NCBI RefSeq assembly: GCF_004014805.1
Contig: NZ_ATDN01000004.1
Span: 1 to 64,000, forward strand
DNA: 64,000 bases
Direction: 5' to 3'
Origin: Mycolicibacterium elephantis DSM 44368
GTDB taxonomy: Bacteria > Actinomycetota > Actinomycetes > Mycobacteriales > Mycobacteriaceae
This document shows positions 10,183 through 19,248 of this stretch, piece by piece (the first letter of the stretch is position 1; each line of letters starts with the position of its first letter). Below the pieces are notes generated by a model that saw only the letters and a list, made by a program, of their open reading frames with translations, did not search any database and was not told where the DNA came from. Position numbers and translations under genes: made by a program.

Positions 10183-11061
10183 TTACAGGTAGCCGATGCC
10201 GGCGTTCGGATCGAGCGCGAAGCCCCAGTCGAACAGGCTGGCCGCCTGGTCCCAGTAGGTGGGCTGCCCGGGCTTGTCCATGCCGAACATCAACGCCACC
10301 ACCAGCCGGCGGCCGTTGCGTTCGGCGGCGCCGACGAACGTCTTGCGGGCGATGTCGGTGTAGCCGGTCTTGCCGCCGATCGTGCCGGGATAGCGCTCGA
10401 GGAGCTCGTCCTGGTTGACCAGCACCTTGTCACCGGCCTTGGTCGGGAACACGGCGGTCGGCTGGCGGGTGATCTGGGCGAACACCGGGTTGGCCATCGC
10501 GGCGCGGAAGATGACCGCGAGGTCGTGCGGTGAGGACCACATCGCGATGCCGGGACCGTCCAGCCCCGACGGCGAACCGGCGTTGGTGCCGTACGCGCCC
10601 AGCAGCGCGGCCTTGGCGTTCATCTTCGTCACGGCCACGTCGTGGCCGCCGAGCATGGTGGCCAGCGTGTTCGCGGCGTCATTGCCCGACACCAGCAGCA
10701 GCGCCTCGAGAAGCTGGCGGGTGGTGTAGACCATGCCCGGGGTCACGCCCGCGCAGTTGCATTCGACCTTGGTGTCGGCCTCGTTGGCGACGACGGTGGC
10801 GTCCAGCGGCAGCTCGTCGAGCACCGTCAGAGCCAGCAGCACCTTGATGGTGCTGGCGGGGGCGTACTGACCGAACTCGTCCCTGGCGGCCAGCACGGCA
10901 CCGCTGTCCATGTCGGCGACGAGCCAGGCTTGGGCCGGGCCCTCGGGGGTGGGCACCGAACCCGCGGGTTGCTCGACGCTCATCGGCGCGGCCGTCGCCG
11001 CCGCGGACTGTCCGAGCAGCAGGCACAGGGCGGCCGTCACGACGATCACCAGCCTTCGCAT
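10183..11061 (-). CDS. dacB2: D-alanyl-D-alanine carboxypeptidase (DacB2-like), copy 2
   Basis: Second S11 peptidase, 292 residues from ATG 11061 (MRRLVIVVTAALCLLLG, a clear signal peptide). An upstream in-frame ATG (11094) would put a charged stretch before the signal and overlaps the divergent gene, so it was not chosen. Motifs S70-T-I-K73, S125-G-N and K231-T-G are intact. It transcribes toward copy 1, separated by the repeat at 10089-10148, and is divergent from the SnoaL-like gene with only 31 bp between the two starts. Which of the two copies is the orthologue of Rv2911 cannot be decided here. Confidence 0.88.
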   Translation of the reverse strand: MRRLVIVVTAALCLLLGQSAAATAAPMSVEQPAGSVPTPEGPAQAWLVADMDSGAVLAARDEFGQYAPASTIKVLLALTVLDELPLDATVVANEADTKVECNCAGVTPGMVYTTRQLLEALLLVSGNDAANTLATMLGGHDVAVTKMNAKAALLGAYGTNAGSPSGLDGPGIAMWSSPHDLAVIFRAAMANPVFAQITRQPTAVFPTKAGDKVLVNQDELLERYPGTIGGKTGYTDIARKTFVGAAERNGRRLVVALMFGMDKPGQPTYWDQAASLFDWGFALDPNAGIGYL

Positions 11062-11092
11062 GGGCGGCAGCTTAGTCGTGTTGAATCGACAC

Positions 11093-11512
11093 ATGCTGAG
11101 CCTGGGCGAGATTTCGGATCGGTTGGAAATTCAGCAGCTGCTGATCGACTACTCGACGGCCATCGACCAACGAAAATTCGACGACCTCGACCGGGTGTTC
11201 ACCCCCGATGCCTATATCGACTATCGGGCGATGGGCGGTATCGACGGCCACTATCCGCAAGTCAAGGTATGGCTGACCGAGGTGCTGCCGAACTTTCCCG
11301 CCTACGCGCACCTGCTGGGCAACTTCGACGTCCGCATCACCGGTGACACCGCGTCGTCGCGGACCCTGTGCTTCAACCCGATGGTGATGGGCGGGGAACA
11401 GAACCAGGTGCTGTTCTGCGGGCTCTGGTACGACGACGAGTTCGTCCGCACCCCCGAGGGTTGGCGGATGAGCCGTCGGGTCGAGACCAAGTGCTTCGAC
11501 AAGCTGGTGTGA
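11093..11512 (+). CDS. SnoaL-like (NTF2-fold) protein
   Basis: 139-residue cone-shaped alpha+beta protein. The N-terminus EISDRLEIQQLLIDYSTAIDQRKFDDLDRVF is the standard opening of SnoaL-like/NTF2-like proteins, and the body (DYRAMGG, AYAHLLGNFDVRITGDTA, WRMSRRVETKC) fits the fold. Members include isomerases, dehydratases and non-catalytic proteins. It corresponds in position to Rv2910c. ATG 11093 was chosen; GTG 11078 in the same frame would add five residues. Confidence 0.75.
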   Translation: MLSLGEISDRLEIQQLLIDYSTAIDQRKFDDLDRVFTPDAYIDYRAMGGIDGHYPQVKVWLTEVLPNFPAYAHLLGNFDVRITGDTASSRTLCFNPMVMGGEQNQVLFCGLWYDDEFVRTPEGWRMSRRVETKCFDKLV

Positions 11513-11516
11513 CGCC

Positions 11517-12854
11517 ATGACCGAGGAGCGGGTCAAGACGATCGAGCGCGCGCTCGGCATCACCGACCTGGCCGAGCTCAAGTCGGCGGTGCGCGCGTTG
11601 ACACCCGCCGAGGTCGTCGAGGTGCTCGAGCGCCAGGACAGCACCGACCGCGCCGTGCTGTACCGGTTGCTGGGCAAGGACCAGGCGCTTCGGGTGTTCG
11701 AGGCGCTGGACCCCAGCCTGCAGAGCGACCTCGTGAGCGCACTGCAGCACGACGACGTCGCCGCCTTGTTCGCCGGCATGGAACCCGACGACCGGGTGGA
11801 ACTGCTCGACGAGCTGCCCGCGTCGGTGGCCCGGCGGCTGATGCGGGGGCTACCCGCCCGTGAGCGCGAGATCACCGCGGAGATCCTCGGATATCCGCCG
11901 GGATCGATCGGCAGGCGGATGAGCCCGGAGTTCGTCGCCCTGCGCGCGAATCTGACCGCGGGCCAAGCACTGTCGGTAGTCACGCAGCGGCTGGCCGACG
12001 CCGAGACCGTCTACACGCTGCCGGTCACCGACGACCACCGGGTCGTGGTGGGCGTCGTCAGCCTGCGCGACCTGATGAGCGCCGCACCCGACACCCCGAT
12101 CCGCGACATGATGCAGGACGCGCACGTGGTGCGGGCCACCGACGACGCCGAGGAGGCCGCGCGCCGGTGCGCCATCCTCAAAGTGCTTGCGCTTCCGGTG
12201 GTGGACAGCGAGTCGCGCCTGGTCGGCATCCTCACCGTGGACGACGCGCTGCGCATCCTGGAGACGGCCGAAACCGAGGACCAGGCCCGGATGAGCGGCA
12301 CCGAGCCACTGCGGCGGCCCTACCTCGCCAGCCCGGTGAGCGCCCTGGTCCGCTCGAGGGTGGTCTGGCTGCTGGTGCTGGCGATCGGCGCGACGCTCAC
12401 CGTGCAGGTGCTCGAGGTCTTCGAGGCCACCCTGAGCCAGGTGGTGGCGCTTGCCCTGTTCGTGCCGTTGCTCATCGGAACCGGAGGCAACACCGGCAAC
12501 CAAGCCGCCACCACGGTGACGCGGGCGCTGGCGCTGGGCGACGTCGGGACCCGAGACCTCGCCAAGGTGGCGGCGCGCGAGTTCAAGGTCGGCTTCTCGC
12601 TCGGGTTGCTGCTCGGTTCCGTGGCGTTTGTGGCGACCACCGCGGTCTACGACCGCCAGCTGGGCACAGTGATCGGGCTGACGCTGCTGGCCGTGTGCAC
12701 GATGGCCGCCACCGTCGGCGGCGTCATGCCGTTGCTGGCCCGCGCCGTGCGCGCCGATCCCGCGGTGTTCTCGAACCCCTTCATCACCACGTTCGTCGAC
12801 GCCACCGGTCTGATGATGTACTTCCTGATCGCGCGGGCCGTTCTGGGCATCTGA
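11517..12854 (+). CDS. mgtE: Magnesium transporter MgtE
   Basis: Mg2+ channel/transporter of the inner membrane, 445 residues. The N domain (MgtE_N superhelix, about 20-125, with LDPSLQSDLVSALQ and MEPDDRVELLDELP), two CBS domains (about 130-250, including YTLPVTDDHRVVVGVVSLRDLM and LPVVDSESRLVGILTVDD) and five C-terminal membrane segments from about 275 are in the standard order. The pore motif GTGGNTGNQAATTV is intact. It follows the SnoaL-like gene by 4 bp. In the family, Mg2+ binding to the N/CBS domains closes the pore. Confidence 0.93.
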   Translation: MTEERVKTIERALGITDLAELKSAVRALTPAEVVEVLERQDSTDRAVLYRLLGKDQALRVFEALDPSLQSDLVSALQHDDVAALFAGMEPDDRVELLDELPASVARRLMRGLPAREREITAEILGYPPGSIGRRMSPEFVALRANLTAGQALSVVTQRLADAETVYTLPVTDDHRVVVGVVSLRDLMSAAPDTPIRDMMQDAHVVRATDDAEEAARRCAILKVLALPVVDSESRLVGILTVDDALRILETAETEDQARMSGTEPLRRPYLASPVSALVRSRVVWLLVLAIGATLTVQVLEVFEATLSQVVALALFVPLLIGTGGNTGNQAATTVTRALALGDVGTRDLAKVAAREFKVGFSLGLLLGSVAFVATTAVYDRQLGTVIGLTLLAVCTMAATVGGVMPLLARAVRADPAVFSNPFITTFVDATGLMMYFLIARAVLGI

Positions 12855-12890
12855 CCGGATTTCCGCTGGATGGCCCGGTTCTGGCACAAT
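12855..12890 (+). promoter_or_regulatory. Likely rpsP promoter
   Basis: ACCGGATTTC followed by TCTGGCACAAT, with the CCGGAT start at 12855 and a -10-like CACAAT (12885-12890) preceded by TGG. Exactly the same two blocks with exactly the same 30-bp offset precede rplS (16235-16270), which is the main reason to call it a promoter. Confidence 0.5.
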
Positions 12891-12949
12891 GGTCGGCTGT
12901 CCGCCCACGACTACGGCTGTGCGGCGGTCACACACGTAAGGCAAAACCG

Positions 12950-12995
12950 GACCGGGGCAGTCCCGCCCCGGTCGCTGAATTGCCGGCGTGGCAAT
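12950..12995 (+). promoter_or_regulatory. Two hairpins in the rpsP leader
   Basis: GACCGGGG (12950-12957) pairs with CCCCGGTC (12966-12973), 8 bp with an 8-base loop. Just after it ATTGCC (12979-12984) pairs with GGCAAT (12990-12995), 6 bp with a 5-base loop. The second stem ends shortly before the AGGAG ribosome binding site, so the pair could tune translation of the operon. Function is inferred. Confidence 0.45.
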
Positions 12996-13016
12996 CACAG
13001 GAGAAGTCGCTCAACC

Positions 13017-13589
13017 ATGGCTGTCAAGATCAAGCTGACCCGGCTTGGCAAGATCCGCACCCCCCAGTACCGCATCGCCGTCGCCGACGCGCGCACCCGC
13101 CGTGACGGCCGCGCGATCGAGATCATCGGCCGGTACCACCCGAAAGAAGACCCCAGCCTCATCGAGATCGATTCGGAGCGCGCGCAGTACTGGCTCAGCG
13201 TCGGCGCCCAGCCCACCGAACCGGTGCTGGCGCTGCTGAAGATCACCGGTGACTGGCAGAAGTTCAAGGGCCTGCCCGGCGCTGAGGGCACGTTGAAGGT
13301 CAAGGAGCCCAAGCCCAGCAAGCTCGACCTGTTCAACGCCGCGCTCGCCGAGGCCGAGGGCGGCTCGCCGGCCGAGGCCACCCAGCCCAAGAAGAAGAAG
13401 GCGCCCGCCAAGAAGGCGGCGGAGAAGGCGACCGAGGAGTCGGCCAAGAAGGGCGTCGAAGCCGAGGCCACCGCTGACCCGTCGGGCGCCAAGGACGCAT
13501 CCGAGGCGGCGGCCGAGGGTGCCGACGCGACCGCGGCCGGCGCCGCGGAGGGTGCCGCCTCGGGCGAGTCCGCGCCGGCTGAGAGCTGA
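13017..13589 (+). CDS. rpsP: 30S ribosomal protein bS16
   Basis: Ribosomal protein of the small subunit body. The N-terminal 80-90 residues are canonical ([33 protein letters not shown]). The rest, to residue 190, is a low-complexity Ala/Lys/Glu/Gly tail, a long extension typical of mycobacterial S16 and about twice the length of the E. coli protein. ATG 13017 follows CAGGAGAAG. First gene of the operon rpsP-KH-rimM-trmD. Confidence 0.95.
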   Translation: MAVKIKLTRLGKIRTPQYRIAVADARTRRDGRAIEIIGRYHPKEDPSLIEIDSERAQYWLSVGAQPTEPVLALLKITGDWQKFKGLPGAEGTLKVKEPKPSKLDLFNAALAEAEGGSPAEATQPKKKKAPAKKAAEKATEESAKKGVEAEATADPSGAKDASEAAAEGADATAAGAAEGAASGESAPAES

Positions 13590-13597
13590 GGACGGCT

Positions 13598-13840
13598 GTG
13601 AGCTCAGTTGTCGTCGACGCCGTCGAGCACCTCGTTCGCGGAATCGTGGACAACCCCGACGATGTCCGGGTCGACATGGTGACCAGCCGCCGGGGCCGCA
13701 CCGTCGAGGTCCACGTCCATCCTGACGACCTCGGCAAGGTCATCGGCCGCGGCGGTCGCACCGCGACCGCGCTGCGCACCCTGGTCGCCGGGATCGGCGG
13801 TCGAGGCATCCGCGTCGACGTGGTGGACACCGACCAGTAG
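13598..13840 (+). CDS. KH-domain RNA-binding protein (KhpA-like)
   Basis: 80-residue single KH domain with the GxxG loop in [16 protein letters not shown]. The family (YlqC/KhpA) binds RNA and is regularly encoded between rpsP and rimM (Rv2908c in M. tuberculosis). It starts at GTG 13598, 8 bp after rpsP, with GAGGACGG as a weak ribosome binding site overlapping the rpsP end. Confidence 0.9.
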   Translation: MSSVVVDAVEHLVRGIVDNPDDVRVDMVTSRRGRTVEVHVHPDDLGKVIGRGGRTATALRTLVAGIGGRGIRVDVVDTDQ

Positions 13841-13857
13841 AGACCGGTAGAGGTCGC

Positions 13858-14376
13858 ATGGACCTGGTGGTCGGGCGGGTGGTCAAGGCCCACGGAGTCA
13901 CCGGCGAACTCGTCGTCGAAGTCCGCACCGACGAACCCGACGAGCGGTTCGCTGCCGGGGCCACGCTGCGCGGGCGGTCCGCCAAAGGCGCATCCGAACG
14001 GCAATACGTGATCGAATCCGTGCGCCCGCACGGCAACCGGTTGCTGGTCCGGCTCGCCGGGGTGGTCGACCGCGACGGCGCGGAGGCGTTGCGGGGCACC
14101 GTGTTCGTCGTCGACTCGGCCGATCTGCCGCCCATCGAGGACCCCGACGAGTTCTACGACCATCAACTCGAAGGGCTGCAGGTCCGCACGGTCGACGGCG
14201 TCGAGGTCGGCACCGTCGCCGAGGTGTTGCACACCGCCGCGGGCGAACTGCTCGCGGTGCGGTCCGGTGACCGGGAGGTGTTGGTGCCGTTCGTGAGCGC
14301 CATCGTCACGAACGTGTCGCTGGCCGACGGCGTGGTCGAGATCGACCCGCCGGAGGGTCTGCTGGAGCTGAGCTGA
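13858..14376 (+). CDS. rimM: 16S rRNA processing protein RimM
   Basis: Assembly factor that helps maturation of the 30S head and binds uS19. The N-terminal beta-barrel domain ([23 protein letters not shown], about 1-90) and the C-terminal PRC barrel ([20 protein letters not shown], about 100-170) are complete; 172 residues. It overlaps trmD by one base (TGATG), so translation is coupled. Confidence 0.94.
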   Translation: MDLVVGRVVKAHGVTGELVVEVRTDEPDERFAAGATLRGRSAKGASERQYVIESVRPHGNRLLVRLAGVVDRDGAEALRGTVFVVDSADLPPIEDPDEFYDHQLEGLQVRTVDGVEVGTVAEVLHTAAGELLAVRSGDREVLVPFVSAIVTNVSLADGVVEIDPPEGLLELS

Positions 14377-15053
14377 TGCGCATAGACGTGGTGACGATCT
14401 TTCCCGACTACCTCGACCCGCTGCGGCAGTCCTTGCCGGGCAAGGCGATCGAGGCCGGCATCGTCGAGCTCGTCGTGCACGATCTGCGGCGCTGGACCCA
14501 CGACGTGCACCGCTCCGTCGACGACGCGCCGTACGGCGGCGGGCCCGGCATGGTGATGAAGGCGCCGGTGTGGGGCGAGGCGCTGGACGAGATCTGTACC
14601 GAGGAAACGCTTCTGGTCGTGCCGACCCCCGCAGGCCGGCTGTTCACCCAGCGCGACGCCCAACAGTGGAGCACCGAGAAGCACCTGGTGTTCGCCTGCG
14701 GGCGCTACGAGGGCATCGACCAACGCGTCGTCGAGGACGCGGCCCGGCGGATGCGCGTCGAGGAGGTGTCGATCGGCGACTACGTGCTGCCGGGTGGCGA
14801 GTCGGCGGCGCTCGTGATGATCGAGAGCATCGTCCGCCTGCTGCCCGAGGTTCTGGGCAATCCCGCGTCCCATCAAGACGATTCGCATTCGCATGGCTTG
14901 CTGGAAGGGCCCAGCTACACCCGGCCGCCCAGCTGGCGCGGCCTGGACGTGCCGGAGGTGCTGCTGTCGGGTGATCACGCCAAGATCGCGGCGTGGCGTC
15001 GCGAACAGAGCCTGAAACGCACGCGTGAGCGCCGCCCGGACCTGCTGGATTGA
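14376..15053 (+). CDS. trmD: tRNA (guanine-N1-)-methyltransferase TrmD
   Basis: SAM-dependent enzyme that methylates G37 of tRNAs and prevents frameshifting. Trefoil-knot SPOUT motifs are present: [40 protein letters not shown] and [13 protein letters not shown]. 225 residues, near the usual length. Last gene of the rpsP operon; the repeat at 15079-15137 follows and probably ends transcription. Confidence 0.95.
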   Translation: MRIDVVTIFPDYLDPLRQSLPGKAIEAGIVELVVHDLRRWTHDVHRSVDDAPYGGGPGMVMKAPVWGEALDEICTEETLLVVPTPAGRLFTQRDAQQWSTEKHLVFACGRYEGIDQRVVEDAARRMRVEEVSIGDYVLPGGESAALVMIESIVRLLPEVLGNPASHQDDSHSHGLLEGPSYTRPPSWRGLDVPEVLLSGDHAKIAAWRREQSLKRTRERRPDLLD

Positions 15054-15078
15054 CCGGCGAGCTGGGGCCCACCGCGCA

Positions 15079-15137
15079 GCGAGCAGACGCGAAAACCCCC
15101 TGAAGAGGCCGAAATTGGGGGTTTTCACGTCTGCTCG
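15079..15137. repeat. Palindromic repeat, copy C
   Basis: GCGAGCAGACGCGAAAACCC opens the left arm; the right arm ends in TTTTCACGTCTGCTCG. About 20 of 21 arm positions pair, with a 16-base loop. It sits between the converging trmD and lppW-like genes, a terminator-like location. Confidence 0.87.
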
Positions 15138-15166
15138 GCGGACCCGGCTCGGCGGAGAAGCCGAAC

Positions 15167-16099
15167 TCAGATCCGCCCGCCGGGGAACATCGTCTTGACG
15201 ACCTGGGTGATGGTGTCGCGCGCGGTGACGTCGTCGGTGGGTTGCATGGAGCCGATCGCCATCACATACCGATGATTGGGCCCGATCACACCGCTCGACA
15301 GGTGCACCCAGTTGCCGCCGTTCCAGCAGCAGAACCAGCCCTGCTTGACCGCGACCGGCTCGGCGTAGAGCCCGTCGGGGATGCCGAACCGCTGCGGGTA
15401 CACCCCGCCGGGCACCGTGCCGTCGGGTGCGGTCGGGGTGCTCGCCGCCAGGTCGGACAGGATGATGTCGGCCTGCTCGGGCGGCAACCCGCCGGCACCG
15501 GAAAGCAGCATGTCGTAGTAGCGGACCAGGTCGGACGTCGTGCTCAGCGTGTTGAACCAGCGCCCGTTGTACGGCGCGGTCGTGGCGCCCAGGCCGTAGC
15601 GCGCCTTGATGCGCCCGATGATGTCGCTGCCCCCACTGCGGTTCCAGAACACCTCGGCCGCGCTGTCGTCGGAGGCCCGCAGCATGAAGTCGAGTGCCTT
15701 GCGGTCGTCGGGGGACAGTTGCGTCTTGCCCTCGGCCACCTGCAGCAGCAGGTCGTCGGCGATGAACACCTTGACCACCGACGCCATCGGCATCGCCATC
15801 GCGTTCCCGTTGGACACGACCTGCCCGCTGTTGCGATCCAGCACGGTGACGGTGATCTGGGCGCCGGCGGCCTCGGCGTCCGCGGTGGCCTGCTGGGTCC
15901 GGGCCTCCAGGCCCTCGAACGCGGCGGAGGGCGGGGCTTCCGGCAGCGGCGCCATCCTGCCCTGCGGCGCGACGACGACGACGGGCGGTTCCGCGGGCGG
16001 CGGCGGTGTGCCGTGCACCTTGGCCTCGCACCCGCCGGTGAGCACCGCAACTGTGGTCACAGCGATGGTCATGACCAGCTTCGACGGCACTGCTCGCAT
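15167..16099 (-). CDS. lppW: LppW-like lipoprotein with beta-lactamase fold
   Basis: Exported lipoprotein, 310 residues. Start ATG 16099 has GAGGGAG upstream. The signal peptide ends in VLTGGC, with Cys24 the lipidated residue, followed by a Pro-rich linker. The rest resembles class A beta-lactamase/penicillin-binding proteins: MASVVKVF gives S107-V-V-K110, and ASDDSAAE about 50 residues later stands in the SDN position. An obvious KTG triad is not apparent; KQGW near the end could fill that place. The position after trmD matches Rv2905 (lppW). Whether it hydrolyses anything is unknown. Confidence 0.82.
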   Translation of the reverse strand: MRAVPSKLVMTIAVTTVAVLTGGCEAKVHGTPPPPAEPPVVVVAPQGRMAPLPEAPPSAAFEGLEARTQQATADAEAAGAQITVTVLDRNSGQVVSNGNAMAMPMASVVKVFIADDLLLQVAEGKTQLSPDDRKALDFMLRASDDSAAEVFWNRSGGSDIIGRIKARYGLGATTAPYNGRWFNTLSTTSDLVRYYDMLLSGAGGLPPEQADIILSDLAASTPTAPDGTVPGGVYPQRFGIPDGLYAEPVAVKQGWFCCWNGGNWVHLSSGVIGPNHRYVMAIGSMQPTDDVTARDTITQVVKTMFPGGRI

Positions 16100-16412
16100 C
16101 GCTCTCCCTCGTACCCCGCGGGCGCGGCTCACGCCCTGCACAGCGCCATACCCTGTGTCATACAGCCTAACCTTTCGGCCACCCGGTATCGGGGTCGATA
16201 CCTCCGCGTCGTGCGTCCCTGGCCACCGCGTTCACCGGATTTCAGAGTTTCGGCGGGTATCTGGCACAATTGAGCAGTTGTCTGCGCAGTTGCAGGAGAT
16301 CACTGGCTCCGCCCACTGCGAGATGCACCCCATACGTCCGATCCATCGGCTCGGCCACGCGTCGCAACGGCGACGGCGGCGCCGGTAGCCCAACAGCAAG
16401 GAAGTGTCACCG
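16100..16412. other. 313-bp divergent intergenic region lppW/rplS
   Basis: Contains the rplS promoter described separately and a roughly 140-base rplS leader. No open frame with coding character was found. A GCCTAACCT stretch near 16170 recalls half an iron box but lacks the other half. Confidence 0.6.
16235..16270 (+). promoter_or_regulatory. Likely rplS promoter
   Basis: ACCGGATTTC and, 30 bp from its CCGGAT start, a -10-like CACAAT at 16265-16270 preceded by TCTGG. The arrangement is identical to the one before rpsP at 12855-12890. Confidence 0.5.
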
Positions 16413-16754
16413 ATGAACACGCTGGACTTCGTCGATCAGGCGTCGCTTCGCGACGACGTCCCGGACTTCGGCCCCGGCGACACCGTCAATGTCCATGTGA
16501 AGGTCATCGAGGGCTCCAAGGAGCGCATCCAGGTCTTCAAGGGTGTCGTGCTGCGCCGCCAGGGCGGCGGCATCCGTGAGACGTTCACCGTGCGCAAGGA
16601 GAGCTACGGCGTAGGCGTGGAGCGCACCTTTCCGGTGCACTCGCCGAACATCGACCACATCGACGTCGTCACCCGCGGCGACGTCCGTCGCGCCAAGCTC
16701 TACTACCTGCGTGAACTGCGCGGCAAGAAGGCCAAGATCAAAGAGAAGCGCTGA
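16413..16754 (+). CDS. rplS: 50S ribosomal protein bL19
   Basis: 113 residues, exactly the usual mycobacterial length. [23 protein letters not shown] opens the protein; the family core [21 protein letters not shown] and [13 protein letters not shown] follow. ATG 16413 is placed after AAGGAAG; an ATG 9 bases upstream in the same frame is less well spaced. It lies at the 30S-50S interface. Start of the run rplS-lepB-rnhB-DUF2469. Confidence 0.96.
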   Translation: MNTLDFVDQASLRDDVPDFGPGDTVNVHVKVIEGSKERIQVFKGVVLRRQGGGIRETFTVRKESYGVGVERTFPVHSPNIDHIDVVTRGDVRRAKLYYLRELRGKKAKIKEKR

Positions 16755-16839
16755 CTTCTGCCGGTTACGTCCGCACGGAGCCTGATCCTTGGAACGCTCG
16801 CAGCGCGGTGCCGAACAGCGCGCTGGCTACGCTGATGCG

Positions 16840-17664
16840 GTGACCGGACCGACAGCGCCAGACGATTCGTCGCCCCAGCCCGAACTCGAGGACACCACTT
16901 CCGAATCCGAGTCGGATACCGAAAAGCCCGAGAAGAAGCACGGAGCGCTGCGGGAATTCGCGATCCTCGTCTCGATCGCACTGGTGCTCTACTACGTGAT
17001 GCTGACGTTCGTCGCGCGGCCGTACCTGATCCCGTCGGAGTCGATGGAACCCACGCTGCACGGCTGCGCGGGCTGCACCGGCGACCGCATCATGGTGGAC
17101 AAACTGACCTACCGGTTCACCCAACCCGAACCCGGCGACGTCGTGGTGTTCAAGGGCCCGCCGAACTGGAACGTCGGCTACAAGTCGATTCGGTCGGACA
17201 ACACCGCGGTGCGGTGGGTGCAGAATGCGTTGTCCGTCATCGGGTTCGTTCCGCCGGACGAGAACGACCTCGTCAAGCGCATCATCGCCGTGGGCGGGCA
17301 GACCGTGCAGTGCCGCGAGAGCACCGGACTCACCGTCGACGACAAACCGCTCGACGAACCGTATCTGGACCGGGAGACGATGAACGTGCCCGATCCGAAC
17401 TTCTACAAGTGCCTCGGCCCTGAGTTCGGCCCGGTGACGGTGCCCGAGGGCCGGGTGTGGGTGATGGGCGACAACCGCACGCATTCGGCCGACTCGCGGG
17501 CCCACTGCACCAACACGCCCGCCGACGCGCAGCGTGGAATCCTGTGCACCGGAGATCCGATGGCGGGCACCGTGCCGGTGGACAATGTGATCGGGAAGGC
17601 GCGTTTCATCGCCTGGCCGCCATCGCGTTGGGGTGGCGTGGGCAGCGTGAACCCCCAGACCTGA
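16840..17664 (+). CDS. lepB: Signal peptidase I LepB
   Basis: Inner-membrane serine/lysine protease that removes Sec and Tat signal peptides. An acidic N-terminal cytoplasmic stretch precedes one membrane segment ([20 protein letters not shown], about 39-58). Catalytic Ser68 is in [10 protein letters not shown] and Lys146 in [12 protein letters not shown]; the [11 protein letters not shown] box closes the active site. 274 residues from GTG 16840. TTG 16789 in the same frame would add 17 residues and cannot be excluded. Matches Rv2903c in order. Confidence 0.93.
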   Translation: MTGPTAPDDSSPQPELEDTTSESESDTEKPEKKHGALREFAILVSIALVLYYVMLTFVARPYLIPSESMEPTLHGCAGCTGDRIMVDKLTYRFTQPEPGDVVVFKGPPNWNVGYKSIRSDNTAVRWVQNALSVIGFVPPDENDLVKRIIAVGGQTVQCRESTGLTVDDKPLDEPYLDRETMNVPDPNFYKCLGPEFGPVTVPEGRVWVMGDNRTHSADSRAHCTNTPADAQRGILCTGDPMAGTVPVDNVIGKARFIAWPPSRWGGVGSVNPQT

Positions 17665-17690
17665 ACCCAGACGCAGTAGGAGAGTTACTG

Positions 17691-18449
17691 TTGCCGCCGA
17701 CATGGCCTCCGCGAACGGTGATCCGGAAGTCCTCGGGCCTGCGTACGTTGGAATCCGCCCTGTACCGCAGCGGCCTGGGGCCGGTGGCCGGTGTCGACGA
17801 GGTCGGGCGCGGCGCCTGCGCGGGACCGCTCGTCGTCGCCGCATGCGTGCTCGGCCCGAACCGCCGGGAGAGCCTGGCGGCCCTCGATGACTCCAAGAAG
17901 CTCAACGCGAGGGAACGCGAACGGCTCTTTCCGTTGATCTGCCGGTACGCGCTGGCTTACCACGTGGTGTTCATCCCGTCGGTCGAGGTCGATCGTCGCG
18001 GCGTGCATGTCGCCAACATCGAGGGCATGCGCCGCGCGGTGGCGGGACTGTCGATGCGACCCGGCTATGTGCTTTCCGACGGGTTCCGGGTGCCCGGCCT
18101 GCCGATGCCGTCGCTGCCGGTGGTGGGCGGGGACGCGGCCGCGGCCTGCATCGCCGCGGCCAGTGTGCTGGCCAAGGTCAGCCGCGACCGGCTGATGGTC
18201 GAGATGGAAGCCGAGCATCCCGGCTACGGCTTCGCCGAGCACAAGGGCTACAGCACCCCGGCGCACAGCGCCGCGCTGACCGAACTCGGGCCGTGCGCCC
18301 AGCACCGCCACTCGTTCATCAACGTGCGCCGGGTGGCCACCAAGACGGGGATCAAGGTGGTCACGGAGCTGATCACCGGCGCGCCGGCCGGGAACGGCGA
18401 GGATATCGACGACGGGGATGAACCGGAGCAGAGCGCCGAAGTCGGGTAA
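17691..18449 (+). CDS. rnhB: Ribonuclease HII
   Basis: Removes RNA from RNA-DNA hybrids and excises single ribonucleotides from DNA. The active-site acidic residues are visible in [14 protein letters not shown] (Asp36, Glu37) and [17 protein letters not shown] and [12 protein letters not shown] are family blocks. Start TTG 17691 ([13 protein letters not shown]) was chosen because TAGGAGAG stands 7 bases before it and the N-terminus matches mycobacterial RnhB. 252 residues with a charged, non-conserved C-terminal tail. Confidence 0.93.
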   Translation: MPPTWPPRTVIRKSSGLRTLESALYRSGLGPVAGVDEVGRGACAGPLVVAACVLGPNRRESLAALDDSKKLNARERERLFPLICRYALAYHVVFIPSVEVDRRGVHVANIEGMRRAVAGLSMRPGYVLSDGFRVPGLPMPSLPVVGGDAAAACIAAASVLAKVSRDRLMVEMEAEHPGYGFAEHKGYSTPAHSAALTELGPCAQHRHSFINVRRVATKTGIKVVTELITGAPAGNGEDIDDGDEPEQSAEVG

Positions 18450-18525
18450 TGGGAGAATTGAGCAGATACCGGTTGTGCGACGAGCGGACATGCCGGTGGG
18501 ACCGATATGAAGGACAGCTGAGCTG

Positions 18526-18831
18526 ATGAGTGCCGAAGATCTCGAGAAGTACGAAACCGAGATGGAGCTCTCGCTCTACCGCGAATACAAGGACATCGTC
18601 GGCCAGTTCAGTTACGTCGTGGAGACCGAGCGCCGGTTCTATCTGGCCAACAGTGTGGAAGTGGTGCCGCGCAACTCCGACGGTGAGGTCTACTTCGAGC
18701 TGCGCCTGGCCGACGCCTGGGTGTGGGACATGTACCGGCCGGCACGCTTCGTCAAGCAGGTCCGGGTGATCACCTTCAAAGACGTCAACATCGAAGAGGT
18801 GGAGAAGCCCGAACTGCGGCTGCCCGAGTAA
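18526..18831 (+). CDS. DUF2469 family protein
   Basis: 101-residue acidic protein, highly conserved in actinobacteria (Rv2901c position). SAEDLEKYETEMELSLYREYKDIV and WVWDMYRPARFVKQVRV are recognisable. No biochemical function is known to me. After this gene the M. tuberculosis gene order is broken: the next core gene, yraN, is at 61158. Confidence 0.9.
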   Translation: MSAEDLEKYETEMELSLYREYKDIVGQFSYVVETERRFYLANSVEVVPRNSDGEVYFELRLADAWVWDMYRPARFVKQVRVITFKDVNIEEVEKPELRLPE

Positions 18832-19248
18832 CCGCGCAGCCACGTGTCGCGAAATTGACACCGACGCAAGCCTTGTCGGCGTGCGGCGGGATCCACAACT
18901 TCTACGCGAAAGATCGCGATTTTCGACATCGGCGGATGCTGTCCGGCGATCATAGGGGGCGGATCGTGTGCAGTGGGAAGGTCCTTCTCGGGCCGTCCGG
19001 CACGCCCTCCATCTGACGATGACCTAACGTTTGCTCCGTGTGGGTGGCTTACGCGCGCCCTGAGGCATGTCGGACATGGGTCGACGAGACGTTTCATCCG
19101 CAAGACAGAAAACCGCAATCTGTCTTGTCATGGTTGTATACCTGCATCGAATCGAGCGAAAAGACTGTACAGCAAACACCGCAGATGGTACGAACAGCTT
19201 GTCGGGGCTGATCACCGAGGCAGGGCGCGCTGTCGACCGAAGAAGACG
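18832..19248. other. Intergenic region between DUF2469 and the mce promoter
   Basis: About 420 bp without a convincing gene. Short open frames exist on both strands but have no recognisable domain, ribosome binding site or codon bias. It has patches of lower GC than the flanking genes. No trace of yrbE permease genes is seen. It holds the perfect palindrome at 19101-19127. Confidence 0.6.
19101..19127. promoter_or_regulatory. Perfect 9-bp inverted repeat upstream of mce
   Basis: CAAGACAGA (19101-19109) and TCTGTCTTG (19119-19127) with a 9-base spacer. No T-run follows, so a regulator binding site is more likely than a terminator. It lies about 120 bp upstream of the proposed mce promoter. 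Confidence 0.45.

Noticed and set aside
14163-16031. 622-codon minus-strand frame spanning rimM, trmD and part of lppW
   Set aside because: Crosses three recognised genes in the wrong frame or strand and has no start signal or domain.
16160-16180. Possible iron box near the lppW promoter (GCCTAACCT)
   Set aside because: Only the right half resembles the consensus; the left half is missing, unlike the site at 60125-60143.
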